DNA from: Manduca sexta
Lineage: Eukaryota; Arthropoda; Insecta; Lepidoptera; Sphingidae
Direction: 5' to 3'
Assembly (NCBI RefSeq): GCF_014839805.1
Contig: NC_051119.1
Coordinates: 3,031,245 to 3,095,244, forward strand
Length of the DNA: 64,000 bases
Part shown: in pieces, positions 1 through 11,151 of the stretch
Layout of the letters: each line of letters opens with the position of its first letter
How positions within the stretch are numbered: the stretch's first letter is position 1
The notes under the pieces: model-generated
Told to the model about the DNA's origin: nothing
Databases searched by the model: none
What the model saw: only the letters and a program-made list of their open reading frames with translations
Translations under genes and position numbers: made by a program

Positions 1-172
1 AATATTGTCGTTAAGTTTTCTTAAATTCTCTAATTTTCCGCGCAATTTTTTGAATTTTTTCTTTCATAAGAATCTTCTGAAAATAACAACAAAAAAAAAT
101 AGTGAAATCGGTCCAGCCGTTCACGCGTGATGGCGTGACCAAGGGAAATAGGGATTCATTTATATATATAGA
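1..172 (-). mobile_element. Helitron (H), cut by the window edge
   Basis: The minus-strand 5' end TCTATATATATAAATG is at 172, preceded by A. It contains CCTATTTCCCTTGGTCACG and the Helitron body. The 3' end lies outside the window. Confidence 0.6.
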
Positions 173-845
173 TTATTAAGATCAGGCACAGCGTCACTAT
201 CAAGAAGGTTGCCGGAGTTATAAATTATATTAGAAATTGCAATCAAACAAATAAAGTTCACACGGCAAGTAAACTAGCAAATAAAATAAAAACTCGCGTC
301 AAACAATAAACCATCATTCCCAGCCCCGGATCTATGGGGGGCAAGCCGGGACCCATGCCCCGGGCGGCGAATTCAAAGGGTGGCAAATCCAAACTTGGCA
401 GACGAATACACGACTCATAATTAACACAACTTTGATTACTGAGATATCTAGAACATTACGCACATAAATAATTATTTCCGACGTATGAGATTATGACGAC
501 AAAGTTAAAAATATAGGTGGTCGGGGGCGGCATTATCCAGATTTTGCCTCGCCTCCAAAAATTTCAAGATCCGGGACTGATCATTCCTACAGCATCATAA
601 ACTGTATATTTAATTTTACTTAAAACCTGTCTTACGGTCCACTGAACTGTAACGTCACGACATCCAGACCGTGTTGAGACCCCGACCGGATCCCAGTTGA
701 TGTATATTTACTGCCGTACTCTGCAGTGAATAAGTTTGAACCTAACTCATACAGATTACAGGAATTCTGTTAGGTCTATTGCTAGACCGCCAAAGTGACT
801 AATGTAGTCTAGCAGCCAGTGTCAGGAATGGTAAAAGCAAAAATA
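173..845. other. No gene found
   Basis: AT-rich DNA with a GC-richer patch at 316-590 (CATGCCCCGGGCGGCGAATT). Nothing is recognisable. The junction with the minisatellite is gradual. Confidence 0.5.
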
Positions 846-1350
846 GCTAGTAGAACAAACGTAACTAAATTAAAAACCATAAAAGTGGCCACAACACAAA
901 CGTCAGTAAAGTAAAAACTATAAGAGTTGCCACAACATAAACCTCACTAAAGTGAAAGTCATAAGAGTGGCTACACCACAAACGTCTTTAAAGTAAACAT
1001 CATAAAAGATACCACAACATAAATGACGTTTAACTAAAGGCCATAAGAGTTGCCACAACACAAACGGCACTAAAGTAAAAACCATAAGTGTTGCCACAAC
1101 ACAAACGTCACTAAAGTAAAAGCCACAAGAGTTGCCACAACACAAACGTTACTAAAGTATAAGCCATAAGAGTTGCCACAACACAAACGTCACTAAAGTA
1201 AAAGCCATTAGAGTTGCCATAATACAAACGTCACTAAAGTAAAATTCATAAGAGTTGCCATAACACAAACCGTAACTAAAGTAAAAGCCATAAGAGTTGC
1301 CACAACACAAACGTCACTAAAGTAAAGGCCATAATAGTTGTTACAACAAC
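846..1350. repeat. Minisatellite, 41-base unit, about 12 copies
   Basis: The unit reads AAGAGTTGCCACAACACAAA followed by CGTCACTAAAGTAAAAGCCAT. Successive CG positions at 1106 and 1147 show the 41-base period. The first units are the most diverged, and the units from 1080 onward are nearly uniform. The small minus-strand frames inside are by-products, as 41 is not a multiple of 3. Confidence 0.85.
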
Positions 1351-1617
1351 GATTCTACCGCCATATCGAGCACAAATTTCAGATTCCAGGCTGATACTGA
1401 ACAGGAAAATTATCAATTTACGCAAGAAATTAATAAGGTCGATACGCAGCTGCATTACTCTTCGAGGGCTGTCTCTAGAGTTTTATAAATTTGCTTGTTC
1501 TGTATCCTAATAATCTACCCGAATGCTACCAGTAATTGATTGCTTGCAAGCTATTAAGGTTCGGTGTGTGTAATACTCGTTTTAAACGTCATTAATGTAG
1601 GTACATAATTAATAATT

Positions 1618-1802
1618 TAATTCTTTTTATAGCAGAAACTCTCCTATATAAAATACAATTACCTGAAAAATTTAAAACCAACTTGTACTAAGAATTACCA
1701 CCGTACCTTAATTCATTACTAAACAAATAAAAATAGCAGAAATTCTACTGTTTTAAATGCAATTAACCGACAAACGGATAACCAATTTATATTAAAGATT
1801 AC
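1618..1802. repeat. Direct duplication of about 100 bases
   Basis: TAGCAGAAACTCTCCTATAT to ACCACCGTACC recurs as TAGCAGAAATTCTACTG to ACTACCATACAG, about 103 bases on. The second copy runs straight into element D. Confidence 0.5.
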
Positions 1803-2165
1803 TACCATACAGAAGGTGTTAAAACCCGTCATAATGACCCACGTAAGCGTGTCACGTTCCGGAATCAGCCTGTGTATATCGCAACAGGCCGGCATAAATG
1901 TGTCGACTGTTGAGGGTTAATCATCTCTCGTCAGTCGTCGTTCTATTGGACTCCACTCCACGTATCATCATGTGCAAGGTCACATTGCTGTGACGTATAA
2001 AGATCATGGCACGACTATGAGACTGTATCGGATTCCAACAGCCCGGAATAATTGTGTCGAATATCCAAACGTAATTATATTTCATCAGTCGCCATTTTAT
2101 TTGAAATCCCCACTCCACATACCATCGGGGGCGGTGGGGTCATTTAACTGTGCCCAGGTAACATA
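1795..2165 (+). repeat. Element D, two tandem copies
   Basis: Two consecutive copies (about 1795-1965 and 1970-2165). Each has a GGCATAAATGTGTCGACTGT-like block and ends near the ATACCATCGGGGGCGGTGGG motif. The second is much more diverged. Confidence 0.6.
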
Positions 2166-2174
2166 TATATTATA

Positions 2175-2418
2175 CTAGTCGACCCGACAGATGATGTCCT
2201 GTCAACAATGAATTTGCAGCGCGCATTCTGTCAGTCGCTGAAATTAACTTTTCTTAAATTTTCTAACGTTCTGCTCAACTTCCCTAATTTTTTCTTTCAT
2301 AAGATCCTTCTCCTGACTATAACAAACACAACACAAAAAAATAATGAAATCGGTCCAGCCGTTCTCGCGTGATAGCGTGACCAAGGGAAATAGGGATTCA
2401 TTTTTATGTATATATAGA
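2175..2418 (-). mobile_element. Helitron (H)
   Basis: On the minus strand it begins TCTATATATACATAAAAATG and ends TGTCGGGTCGACTAG, with A before and T after. It is 244 bases, with internal deletions relative to the copy at 25847. Confidence 0.7.
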
Positions 2419-2579
2419 TTAAGTATTTCAGAACAACGGAAAATATGCAAAATGTAACAATGTTTTGGATTTTGTTGGGACTTTAAGTTAGTGGTTTCAA
2501 AAATACTAAGCTTTTTTCGAAGGTAGTTGGATAACAACGATTAAACAATATTTGAATATACTTATATAGACGCCAAATT

Positions 2580-2695
2580 AAGTAAAAAAAAACTCAGCAT
2601 GTAAAATATGAAGCTAATTTCGTCTACTGATGACGTTAACTTTAAAACGAAAAAACAAAAGTCGCGCCCATAATGCAGGTCTTTTATTTGTCTGG
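2580..2695 (+). repeat. Repeat pair with 59580-59690
   Basis: Both contain GGTAAAATATGGAATTTC-like sequence and GACGTTAACTTTAAAACGAA, then a region where AGTCGCGCCC corresponds to GTGGGACCCC. Same orientation; unclassified. Confidence 0.4.
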
Positions 2696-3017
2696 CCAGA
2701 CTATAATATATATATTAGGAATCTGATAGTTGCTCAAATCTGAACAAATTCCAATCTCATGCAACATACGTGCATTCAAAAACTCATGCTTTGCCTGAAC
2801 TGTGAAACTACCAATCACAATTCAAAACGTAAATAAGTTTTGACTCGTACAAACACAGGTGGAATGAACTTAAATACCCGACCCCGCCAACCCCATTGTT
2901 CAGGGGTCGACGCCTCGTTTCGGTAGATTAACTCCTTAAAGTTTCCACTTGATTTCACTTACATTTGTTAACTTACATCGAACAGATTAATGAAAGATGT
3001 CTCGAATTGGCTCAAAT

Positions 3018-3290
3018 TTCTATACTAATGTTATAAAGGTTTAGAGTTCGTTTGTTTGAACTCGCTAATCTTAGGAACAAAATACATGAAATACATAAAT
3101 AAATTCGCTTATGTACAATTTTTATTGGATGTGAAGTGCAAATAAATATATGAATAAACTGATTTTGAAAATTGTTTTATTAATAGAAAGCTATGTTATA
3201 TCTGAGTGCCGTAGGCTACTTTTTATCCCGAAATAATATTTATCCCGGAAAATCTTTTTCATGCGCTGAGCCGCATACAAAAGCTTGATT
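3018..3290 (+). repeat. Element E (dispersed tail)
   Basis: AGAGTTCGTTTGTTTGAACT, GTGCCGTAGGCTACTTTTTA and CCCGGAAAATCTTTTTCATG. Related pieces are at 8815-8998, 14690-14870, 51030-51190, 56560-56710 and 63655-63740. A SINE-A head scrap (3308-3375) follows. Confidence 0.55.
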
Positions 3291-3470
3291 TTATATATTT
3301 TGAATCTTTGTCTCGATGCGTAGTTGTACTACGAACCCCGAGCTGAATTCTCTGGTTTGAACTCCTGGTCAGATAATCTAATAAGTTTTTATGCTTTTAC
3401 TTCTAGAATAAATTTTCACAAAATTACGCATTTATATTAGTAAGATAAAATTTAGAAGTAAACTATAGAG

Positions 3471-4304
3471 CGGATTATATGCATTTGCATATTTTGGCAT
3501 AATTTTTCCTGGATTTTACGTATCATATCTAATATGGGATAGTGCATATTTTCCCTAAAGTAGGGGATTTTACATTACTACTTTTTATTAGGAGAACTAT
3601 TAATAAGTAAACATAAATATGAATTAGTGTCATTGGTTTATCCGATCTTATTAAAACAAATAAATAACCAATTTTCTGTACATTGAATGCGGGACCTGAG
3701 GCATTATTTAGGTCATCAGTCTACTAAACAAAAAAAACATATTACGTACAAATCCGTTGCAATCGAGGATCTTTTTTCACCAGCAGGTCGTTTGCTGATA
3801 TTAAATAAAAAACCTAATAATTACTATCTTAATAATAATTAATTGACACTGCTCGTAGGCGTCGAGGTAGACGAAAGAAGAAATGACGTGACGAACTGGA
3901 ATCATTTCAAATTAACTGGTTCACTATACTGCCTTGCTAAGCTCAAAAGCAGTATCTTAAAAAAAATCAAAATCTTGATTTTTATGTTGTCAGATAGCTT
4001 AAATAAAAATAACGGTATTTTTAGAACTTGTTCGAAAAAACCTTAAAAGAGTTTATCTATCTCAGTTTTACATACAAAACTACAAAGCTATATTTACAAA
4101 ACTTCGATTATCTCAAAATAAGGTTTCCTTGACATCCCGCTTTTGCGTTTAACTGGAATGCAATGAAATTGAAGGATCTTGGCGAAGCCTTTGCCCAACA
4201 TTGGAACAATGTAGGCTGATACAACAACAACAAAAAATAATAATCGTTGCATATTTAACAGGATTTTTTGCATATTTTAAGAATTTTAAATTGCATATAA
4301 TCCG
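3471..4304. mobile_element. TIR-bounded segment enclosing LINE debris
   Basis: A perfect 13-base inverted repeat, CGGATTATATGCA at 3471-3483 and its complement at 4292-4304, with looser similarity further in (GCATATTTT, TTTTTCCTGG). It could be a non-autonomous DNA transposon of about 834 bases that was later invaded by a LINE. Confidence 0.4.
3848..4219 (+). pseudogene. LINE ORF2 C-terminus, split by an insert
   Basis: The frame from 3848 reads TARRRRGRRKKK, a stop in place of Trp, then RDELESF. The same frame resumes at 4151 with NWNAMKLKDLGEAFAQHWNN and a stop at 4217-4219, followed by an ACA repeat. Basic-rich then LGEAFAQxW is a LINE carboxyl end. Usually about 20 residues separate the two blocks; here there are about 80, so roughly 200 extra bases lie between. 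Confidence 0.55.
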
Positions 4305-4603
4305 GTTTCATAACAGTTCTTAACGCAAAAATACTTCTATCAACTTGTACATACATTTTATTCTCGCCGTTCGATCTAATGTATGAGCAAATCAAACAAT
4401 CTTCTTCCGAAACAGATTTAGAGAATTAATTACACCCGTTGCTGGATCTTTTTAATTGCCATAGACCGTTTCAGAAGCGCCTGAAGCTAGTTCTTTTTCA
4501 AACGCTCTGAATAATTCATTTAACTGTTAATTGGACACATTTTGTCAGTTTAAAAATGCAAATTTACAACCCTTTTTTATTTCAAACATTAGCAACTTGA
4601 AAT

Positions 4604-4643
4604 GAATCAACTATGATTTAATATTTTTAATCATAGTTGATTC
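4604..4643. repeat. Perfect 15-base hairpin
   Basis: GAATCAACTATGATT and its exact complement flank a 10-base AT loop. No T-run or gene context explains it. Confidence 0.6.
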
Positions 4644-4769
4644 GATTCATAGTATAATAGAATGAAATATTGTTAACCATTGTCGATAATTATGTCGTGT
4701 GATCTTTGTAAATGCCAAATTTTCTAAGTGTTTTATCTTTCTTTTACGCAACAGAAATAAAAAGGTGCT

Positions 4770-5000
4770 GGTGGTGGAATATATTTTATATCCGCTTTGA
4801 TAGCGACCGCTGTACACTAGGTGTTAAAACCATAGTGGCTCATCTAAGTGTGTCGCGTTCGGGGATCACCTGTATATATCCGGTTCCAACAAGCCGGCAT
4901 AATTGTATCGACTACCGACGGGTAACCATCTCTCGTCAGTCAACATTCTATTGGATCCCTATCCACTTACCATCAGGTGTAGTGGGGTGACTTAGCCGTG
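4770..5000 (+). repeat. Element D
   Basis: TATATTTTATATCCGCTTTG, CCGGTTCCAACAAGCCGGCA and CCATCAGGTGTAGTGGGGTG mark a nearly full-length copy of about 230 bases. Element D is unclassified; it has no A-tail and no obvious coding. Confidence 0.65.
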
Positions 5001-5152
5001 ATCCTATAAAACAAGAGATAATTATTTTGAATTGCCAAGTAACTTAAACAACAACGGAGAAAGTATTTCATAAGAATACTTATTTATTTCACTCATAATA
5101 ATATTATAGCATAAAGATAATATATATGAATAAAAGAATATAGTGATATTGT

Positions 5153-5330
5153 TTGATGGTAAACGATACGACCGCCCATAAACAGTAGAACATCATCCAA
5201 CACATTGAAGAGCAAAGTATTGTTTGCAGTTTAGTATTCCGCTGCGCTTGCCATCCAGAGACATGAGGTGTTAAGTCTTATTATATCCAGTAGTTACACT
5301 GGACAAGACTTATTATTTTAACCTATCAAA
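5153..5330 (-). repeat. Element C, partial
   Basis: GATACGACCGCCCATAAACA, CATTGAAGAGCAAAGTATTG and TCCAGTAGTTACACTGGACA. Confidence 0.55.
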
Positions 5331-5339
5331 ACCCAGTAT

Positions 5340-6612
5340 AAATTATATACAAAACGTCCCCAATTTTCTTGTTCGCCAAATATTATTCCATCTCCAAAAT
5401 CCAGTTCGCAAACATTATCATGAGTTCTGAAAGCGTAACATTTAATCGCCAGTCAACTTGCCCAATTACAAGTCAAGTTAAGCATAAATGCGACTAACTA
5501 CGCTGCATTGTGCTAACTACAATTCTAATAAGGCGTAAACTAAAGCGGTAGTAATTAGCAATGCCATGTCCTAAACGATAAGATCGGACGAGACTGAAAA
5601 GTCGTAAGGAGATGTTTGCTAACGTTCTTTTTTAACCTAGTGGTAGGTCTCTCATATGTGACAGTCCGCCTGAGTAGGTAGCGCCGCAATGTCTATTTCT
5701 GCCGCCAAAGGGCAATGTGTAGTCACTATTGTGTTTCGGTTTGTAATTCATGGTGTTGGATGGTAGTTTTACTGTTTATGGGCGGTCGTCACCTTTTCCA
5801 CGCCGAAGTGACCCCAGTTTTCCCTCTCACTAATCTAAATTTATCCTTTCCATCCATCAAGGCAATGACCAATCAAACACTAGATACGCTATACACTAAT
5901 ATTTCAAACGAAAAAAAACCGCACACCCACATACATATTCTTAATTACGTGTCATTTATGTGTATTTAAGCCAACACAAATAAAAAAACAGCTAGTACGT
6001 CAGATTGCGTCAGAACGTGTCAGAGTGCGAGGTCTAATGACATATAATTGCAAAAGCGTACATTCAAAGTACTAGGGCTTCATATCTACAGAATAGTACA
6101 TTAGTACTACACATGTAAATATGTATACATAATACGTGAGGCGGCAGGATATTTGACTCGGGCCGCTGAAAGCCTTCAGAATCTCATTTAACGCAAAGGT
6201 CTCTGGGCTATTCGATTTATCGCGTTGCCATACAGGCCTGCTGTTCGAGTAGTATTGTGACGAACATGTTCGACGGACATACTCAATATAAATCTCAAAA
6301 ATATAGTTCAGAATCAGTAGTTACTAGTAAGTGATTAGCCCAGGGTTAATCAGAAATTACTTAAAGGTACATACACCTAAGTAATCTGAACAAATTCAAT
6401 ACTTCAAATCGCCTAAATAAATTGAATTCCATAAATTTCCACACGTTACTATTGACAATAATGTATAACAATTAGCGGACAAAAGTCAATACTATCATAG
6501 CATCCCGGTACTGTAGTATGAGGTAAAATTTTTGTGTAAATTCATTTCCCAAACTGTCAAATTCCATCAAACACAACTAGTATGAAATAAATTAATGAAA
6601 GGCAAAAGTAAA
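5340..6612. other. No gene found apart from element C at 5636-5800
   Basis: Unique-looking AT-rich sequence. Short frames such as 5715-5969 run out of element C and are not genes. Confidence 0.45.
5636..5800 (+). repeat. Element C, internal deletion
   Basis: GGTAGGTCTCTCATATGTGA, AATGTCTATTTCTGCCGCCA and TATGGGCGGTCGTCACC. The middle third is missing. Confidence 0.55.
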
Positions 6613-6685
6613 CGACCCTGCCAGGATTCGAACCTGGAATCTTCTGATCCGTAGTCAGACGCGTTATCCATTGCGCCACAGGGCC
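6613..6685 (-). tRNA. tRNA-Arg (anticodon ACG)
   Basis: A 73-base cloverleaf. The acceptor stem GGCCCTG/CAGGGTC has one G-U pair (G2-U71), the anticodon stem TCTGA/TCAGA is perfect, and the anticodon loop CTACGGA gives ACG (read as ICG, decoding CGN Arg). The T-arm contains GGTTCGAATCC (B box) and the D-arm TGGCGCAATGG (A box). A TTTT run about 6 bases downstream is a likely Pol III terminator. No intron is present. MITE F begins about 37 bases upstream in gene direction. Confidence 0.95.
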
Positions 6686-6722
6686 GATGTCTACTCTGAC
6701 TTATTAGTATGTCCAATTCTTT

Positions 6723-7007
6723 CCCCCTTATTCATAGACGTTATTTATCTAAGGACGGAGGACGGACGGACTGTGATAACAAGTCTGTTTCTTAGCTTTA
6801 TTTATCTGACAGCTTGCTGTTTGTCCAATTTTGTTTATCTGACAGCCTGAATCTGAATTAGATTCAAGTTGTATCTCAATATTAGTCAATCACAACGGCC
6901 CTATTTCTATGCACTGCGTAGGCTGCCATGCCGTCAGCACTGAGAAGCAGACTTGCTATCACAACAATTTTTCGTCCTTAGATAAATAATGTCTATGGAT
7001 AAAAGGG
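6723..7007. mobile_element. MITE F, full length
   Basis: Inverted ends of about 33 bases: CATAGACGTTATTTATCTAA at the left, ATAGACATTATTTATCTAAG reversed from the right. Outer bases are CCC/GGG with TTT on both sides. It contains CTGACAGCTTGCTGTTTGTC and GCCAATCACAA-like blocks. No coding. The 3-base duplication suggests PIF/Harbinger origin. Confidence 0.7.
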
Positions 7008-7734
7008 TTTATTTTTAACGGAACATCAAAGAAATTTAATGACCTATTTTTTTAATATTTGCATCAGTATTACAGTTAAACCTAAAGATGATTTTTTAAT
7101 GCTCGCATAATTTATCCATAAGATAAAATACATAATTAATATAAGAATGTTAGTTATTAATAAAACACTTTAATTGTCCAGTTTTATATTTAGCTAAGTT
7201 ATAATTAGCATCAAAAATATATTTTTTATTTACCATTTTAATACCACAAAACCTTATACTGATATTACCAAGATGCAAGGCTTCTTTTCTGTGTAGACAA
7301 AGATATTTCTTGGGTGATCACGGATCACCCTCGCTTCCGTTCCTAACTACACCCATACTTAGCTACGATCTGCAACCGATATAAATGCAGTCCAAAATAA
7401 TTTCGAAACGTGACAAATTATTCGCCAAACTACCCAGCAGTGAGTATCAGGGGTTATTGAAAAGGCATTGTACGTAGATATTATTGAGATATTTCAGGAA
7501 TAAAAGCCTGAAGATTTCATAATGCCAGATTTGTGGTATTTTTCTCATCGACGCCGTTTGTCCGCTCTTATATTAACTGCTTGCTAATATTTATAGGAAT
7601 TTTGAAATATGGTATTATAAATTACACTTCTGGGTACATTTATCCGAATACGTCAAATATATCAAAAGTAGATGCAACTGATGAGATAATTAGACTTTTA
7701 TTGCTTTAAATCACAGGAAGAGCTTGCCTGATGT

Positions 7735-7945
7735 AAAGCGATACGACCGCCCATTAACAGTAGAAACACCATCAAACACCTTGAATTACAAAGTATTGTT
7801 TGGTATTCCACTTCACTCGCCATCCTGAGACATGAGCTGTTAAGTCTTATTATGTCTAGTAGTTACACTGGCTACAATGTCCTTCATGCGGAACACAACA
7901 GTGACTACACACTGTTACTTGGCGGCAGAAATAGACATCTATATA
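7735..7945 (-). repeat. Element C, partial
   Basis: GATACGACCGCCCATTAACA to ACTACACACTGTTACTTGGC. Confidence 0.6.
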
Positions 7946-8173
7946 ATTTCTATCACAATTTGATTATGAAAAAAATATACTGGAAATTTGTCACGGCTAT
8001 CAAACAGGTTCTATAATGATACAATTAAAGCCTAAAAAAATGAAATAAATAAATCCTTAAAAACTTTTAGTACTCAGATAATTCCACGCAGGCGTGTATA
8101 ATTATAGGCACAGTGAATTCAGAAAGAAAAATAATATTATTAATTAGGTAAAAATGTGATTCCACAACCCACT

Positions 8174-8246
8174 CGACCCTGCCAGGATTCGAACCTGGAA
8201 TCTTCTAATCCGTAGTCAGACGCGTTATCCATTGCGCCACAGGGTC
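8174..8246 (-). tRNA. tRNA-Arg (anticodon ACG), second copy
   Basis: A 73-base cloverleaf that differs from the copy at 6613 at two positions. A2 restores a Watson-Crick A2-U71 pair, so the acceptor stem GACCCTG/CAGGGTC is perfect. The anticodon stem gains a G30-U40 wobble. Anticodon ACG and both internal promoter boxes are intact. A TTTTT terminator lies about 20 bases downstream (8150-8154). Confidence 0.95.
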
Positions 8247-8814
8247 AACGGACTACCAATGCAAATATTTCATCCTGTTTTTAAAAAATAATACGAATAT
8301 GAAACTATTGAGAATTTCTTGTCCTCACACCCACCACTACAACTCCTGTAAGCCAGAATCAGCAGTGGCATGCATTATGACACCGAGCGGTGAAGCTCGG
8401 CGAGTCTCAGGGAAAACTTATCTGTCATTATCCCGCAACGAAATTAATCAAATAGAAAGATAGAGGAGTTGGAAATTTGAATTGTCCACTTCCCATAGCC
8501 AAGCGGGAGATTAAAAATGAACTAAGAAGACGTTTTAACCTCAAGTATAGGGACGTTTACTACTAGATAAGCCAGTTGTAAAGCACCACGGATAACGGTA
8601 TATGAAACTATTGCAGGTATTTCTCAGTTTTTTACATAATACGATAGAGGCATTGCTTTATCTTCGTATTATTATAAATGCAAAAGTTAGTATGTTTGTT
8701 GGATATACAACTCTTTATAAGACCCACAATCATAAAAGGAACTATTTCTGCGAAAAACAAATAAAATACTTAATAATACACGATGATTATACATATATTA
8801 TATACATATACCTA

Positions 8815-8998
8815 AACTAGCTGTGCCCGCGGCTTCGCGTTGAAAAGGTATTCTGGGATAAATATTTTTCCGGATAAAAAGTAGCTTATAGCACTCAAGA
8901 GTAATGTACCTCCTATTAGTGAAAAAAAAAAACAAAATAGGATCAGTAGTTCCTGAGATTAGCGCGTTCAAACAAACTCTAGCTTTATATATTAGTAT
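8815..8998 (-). repeat. Element E
   Basis: CTGTGCCCGCGGCTTCGCGT, TTTTTCCGGATAAAAAGTAG and CCTGAGATTAGCGCGTTCAA. Confidence 0.55.
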
Positions 8999-9022
8999 AC
9001 ATGTAACTAAAAAAAAAAGCGG

Positions 9023-9345
9023 CGATACCTAATTGGTTGTGAAACGGACTGCCGAGACGAATGTGCGCAAGATCAAATCCCAAGGGCACACACCTCTGAC
9101 TTTCCTAAAAAATTATGTGTGTATTCTTTATGAATTATCGCTTGCTTTAACGGTGAAGGAAACATCGTGAGGAAACCTGCATACCTGAGAATTTCTCTAT
9201 AAGAATTTTCGAGGGTGTGTGAAGTCTTATAATCCGCACTAGGGCAGCGTGGTGAGCTAAGGCCTAATATCTCTCTCTCTCTCTCTCATAGTAGAAGAGG
9301 CCCGTGCCCATCAGTGGGACATTATATAATACAGGGCTGATATTA
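9023..9345 (+). mobile_element. SINE-B
   Basis: GGCGATACCTAATTGGTTGT, GCTTTAACGGTGAAGGAAAC and TGGGACATTATATAATACAG. A (CT)n run at 9271-9287 replaces the usual CCCTCTCAGT. Confidence 0.7.
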
Positions 9346-9479
9346 TATAGATGTAAGTACTAAATACCACAAGTTTCCAAATCACAACAAATACAATTAA
9401 CAATTAAAGATAATTAAATCCATATTTGTTTACATTTAAACGTTCAAAATCAATATTAAAAAGCACATTTCTCACAAAA

Positions 9480-10285
9480 TAGCGCATCAACATTATAACA
9501 AATTGCGTACCCTATAAGCTCTGCTCCGTCAGTTGAAAGCTCTGGCAAATAGCACGTAAATGGCGTCTGAAACGGCGATCAAGTGTATTCATGCGAGCTT
9601 TCTTTCTAGTACTTATTTTTCAGTTTTCAACGCACCTATATCCTTAACGAACTTGTTTATTTATGTTTTATGTAAAATATTTGTATTGGTATTTTAACTA
9701 ACTAATCAAAGATTTAAAGTAAATTTAAAGCATCTTAATAACGATAATTCCGATTTCCGATTTTAGTAAAACAAAGCCTATATTCTGCTCCCAATTATAC
9801 TCTCTCCAGCTGTGAAAACTACATTAAAATCCGTTCAATATTAACGGAGATGTGCACTAACAAACAAATAAACAAAAACAAAAAAATATTTTAAAAATCG
9901 CTAATTTGTGTTCTATTACTCTTCTTTAGTCATATATTTACTTATTACTTTTTTCAATATACAAACATCGGCTATTGCTGTTTTATTACATAGATATTCA
10001 ACTTATTTACTCATGTTTTGGCTCTAAATTGTATTAATAATAAACTAAAAATAAAGAACATGAAATGACTTGAGTGTAAACTGGTTTCCGCATCACAAAA
10101 AACACCATGAAGCCTTTTATAAATTTACCAACATAAACATTTTTAATATTTTTACAATATAAATATAAATTAAAATAGGACCTTGTAATAATGAGCAAGC
10201 TTAATGTCTCGATGCCTATAGTTTAGTGAATTGTGTAATATTAAAAGTACAGAACCTTAAAGCCAAGAAACCAAACCGAAATCAG
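9480..10285. other. No gene found
   Basis: AT-rich DNA with dense stops in all frames. No repeat shared with the rest of the window was recognised. Confidence 0.45.
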
Positions 10286-10289
10286 GGTT

Positions 10290-10595
10290 ACTGAAGGTAG
10301 GTCTCTCATATGTGAGAGTCCGCCTAGGTAAGTACCACCGCAATGTCTATTTCTGCTGCCAAACAGCAGTGTGTAGTCACTATTGTGTTCCAGCTTGAAG
10401 AACATTGTAGCCAATGTAACTACTGAACATAAGACTTAACATCTCATGTCACAGGGCGAGTGCAATGGAATACCAAATACTCTGTAATTCAAGTTGTTGG
10501 ATGGTGTTCCTACTGTTTATGGGCGGTCGTGTCGCTTACCATCAGACGAACAGCAAGCTCGTCTCGTCATTCAAAGCAATAAAAAACCCTATTTA
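10290..10595 (+). repeat. Element C, full length
   Basis: GGTAGGTCTCTCATATGTGA, AATGTCTATTTCTGCTGCCA, GGGCGGTCGTGTCGCTTACC and GTCATTCAAAGCAATAAAAA. About 300 bases with an AATAAAA end, which suggests the 3' part of a retroelement or a SINE. No protein is encoded. Confidence 0.65.
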
Positions 10596-10789
10596 ACCCG
10601 TATCATGACGTAACAAAACGATTAAGCAGTACTTAATGCACGCCTCAACAGTTCGCATTCGCAACATAATATCTTTGTCCTACTTCACTTAATGTATGCG
10701 CTTTTACATTCAATGCACGCGACATTATTTCAAGAATATGTTTTTCCGAATAGGTTAGGTTCATTGTTTTGATTTTGTTTAGGTAGTTT

Positions 10790-11013
10790 TAGCCTAGTTG
10801 GGTGTGAAACGGACTGCTACGACGAATGTCCGCATGTTCAAATGCCAAGGACACTCCTCTGACTTTTTTAAAAAAATCATGTGTGTATTCTTTGTGAATT
10901 ATCGCTTGCTTTAACGGTGATGAAAAACATCGTGAGGAAACCTGCATGCCTGAGAAATTCTGTATAGGCATTTTGAGGGCAGTCCGTTCCACACCCAACT
11001 AGGCTATCGCCGA
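10790..11013 (+). mobile_element. SINE-B turned into a foldback
   Basis: 5' SINE-B sequence (TAGCCTAGTTGGGTGTGAAA) runs to ATTTTGAGG, then the first 30 bases recur inverted (GCAGTCCGTTCCACACCCAA). The distal third of the SINE is missing. Confidence 0.6.
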
Positions 11014-11151
11014 TGTTATCGTAAATTTATTTATTTCAAAAAGTACATTAGTAATACAAAAACTCTAACATGAGTTGGAGGGTATAAAATACAAAATTTT
11101 TCATAGATATTTCGCAATATCATAATGCCTCTTTATAGGCTAACCCCCCCC

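Noticed and set aside
918..1145. A minus-strand frame with repeated CGVATLM-like residues
   Set aside because: It is the translation of the 41-base minisatellite. The period is not a multiple of 3 and the frame breaks.
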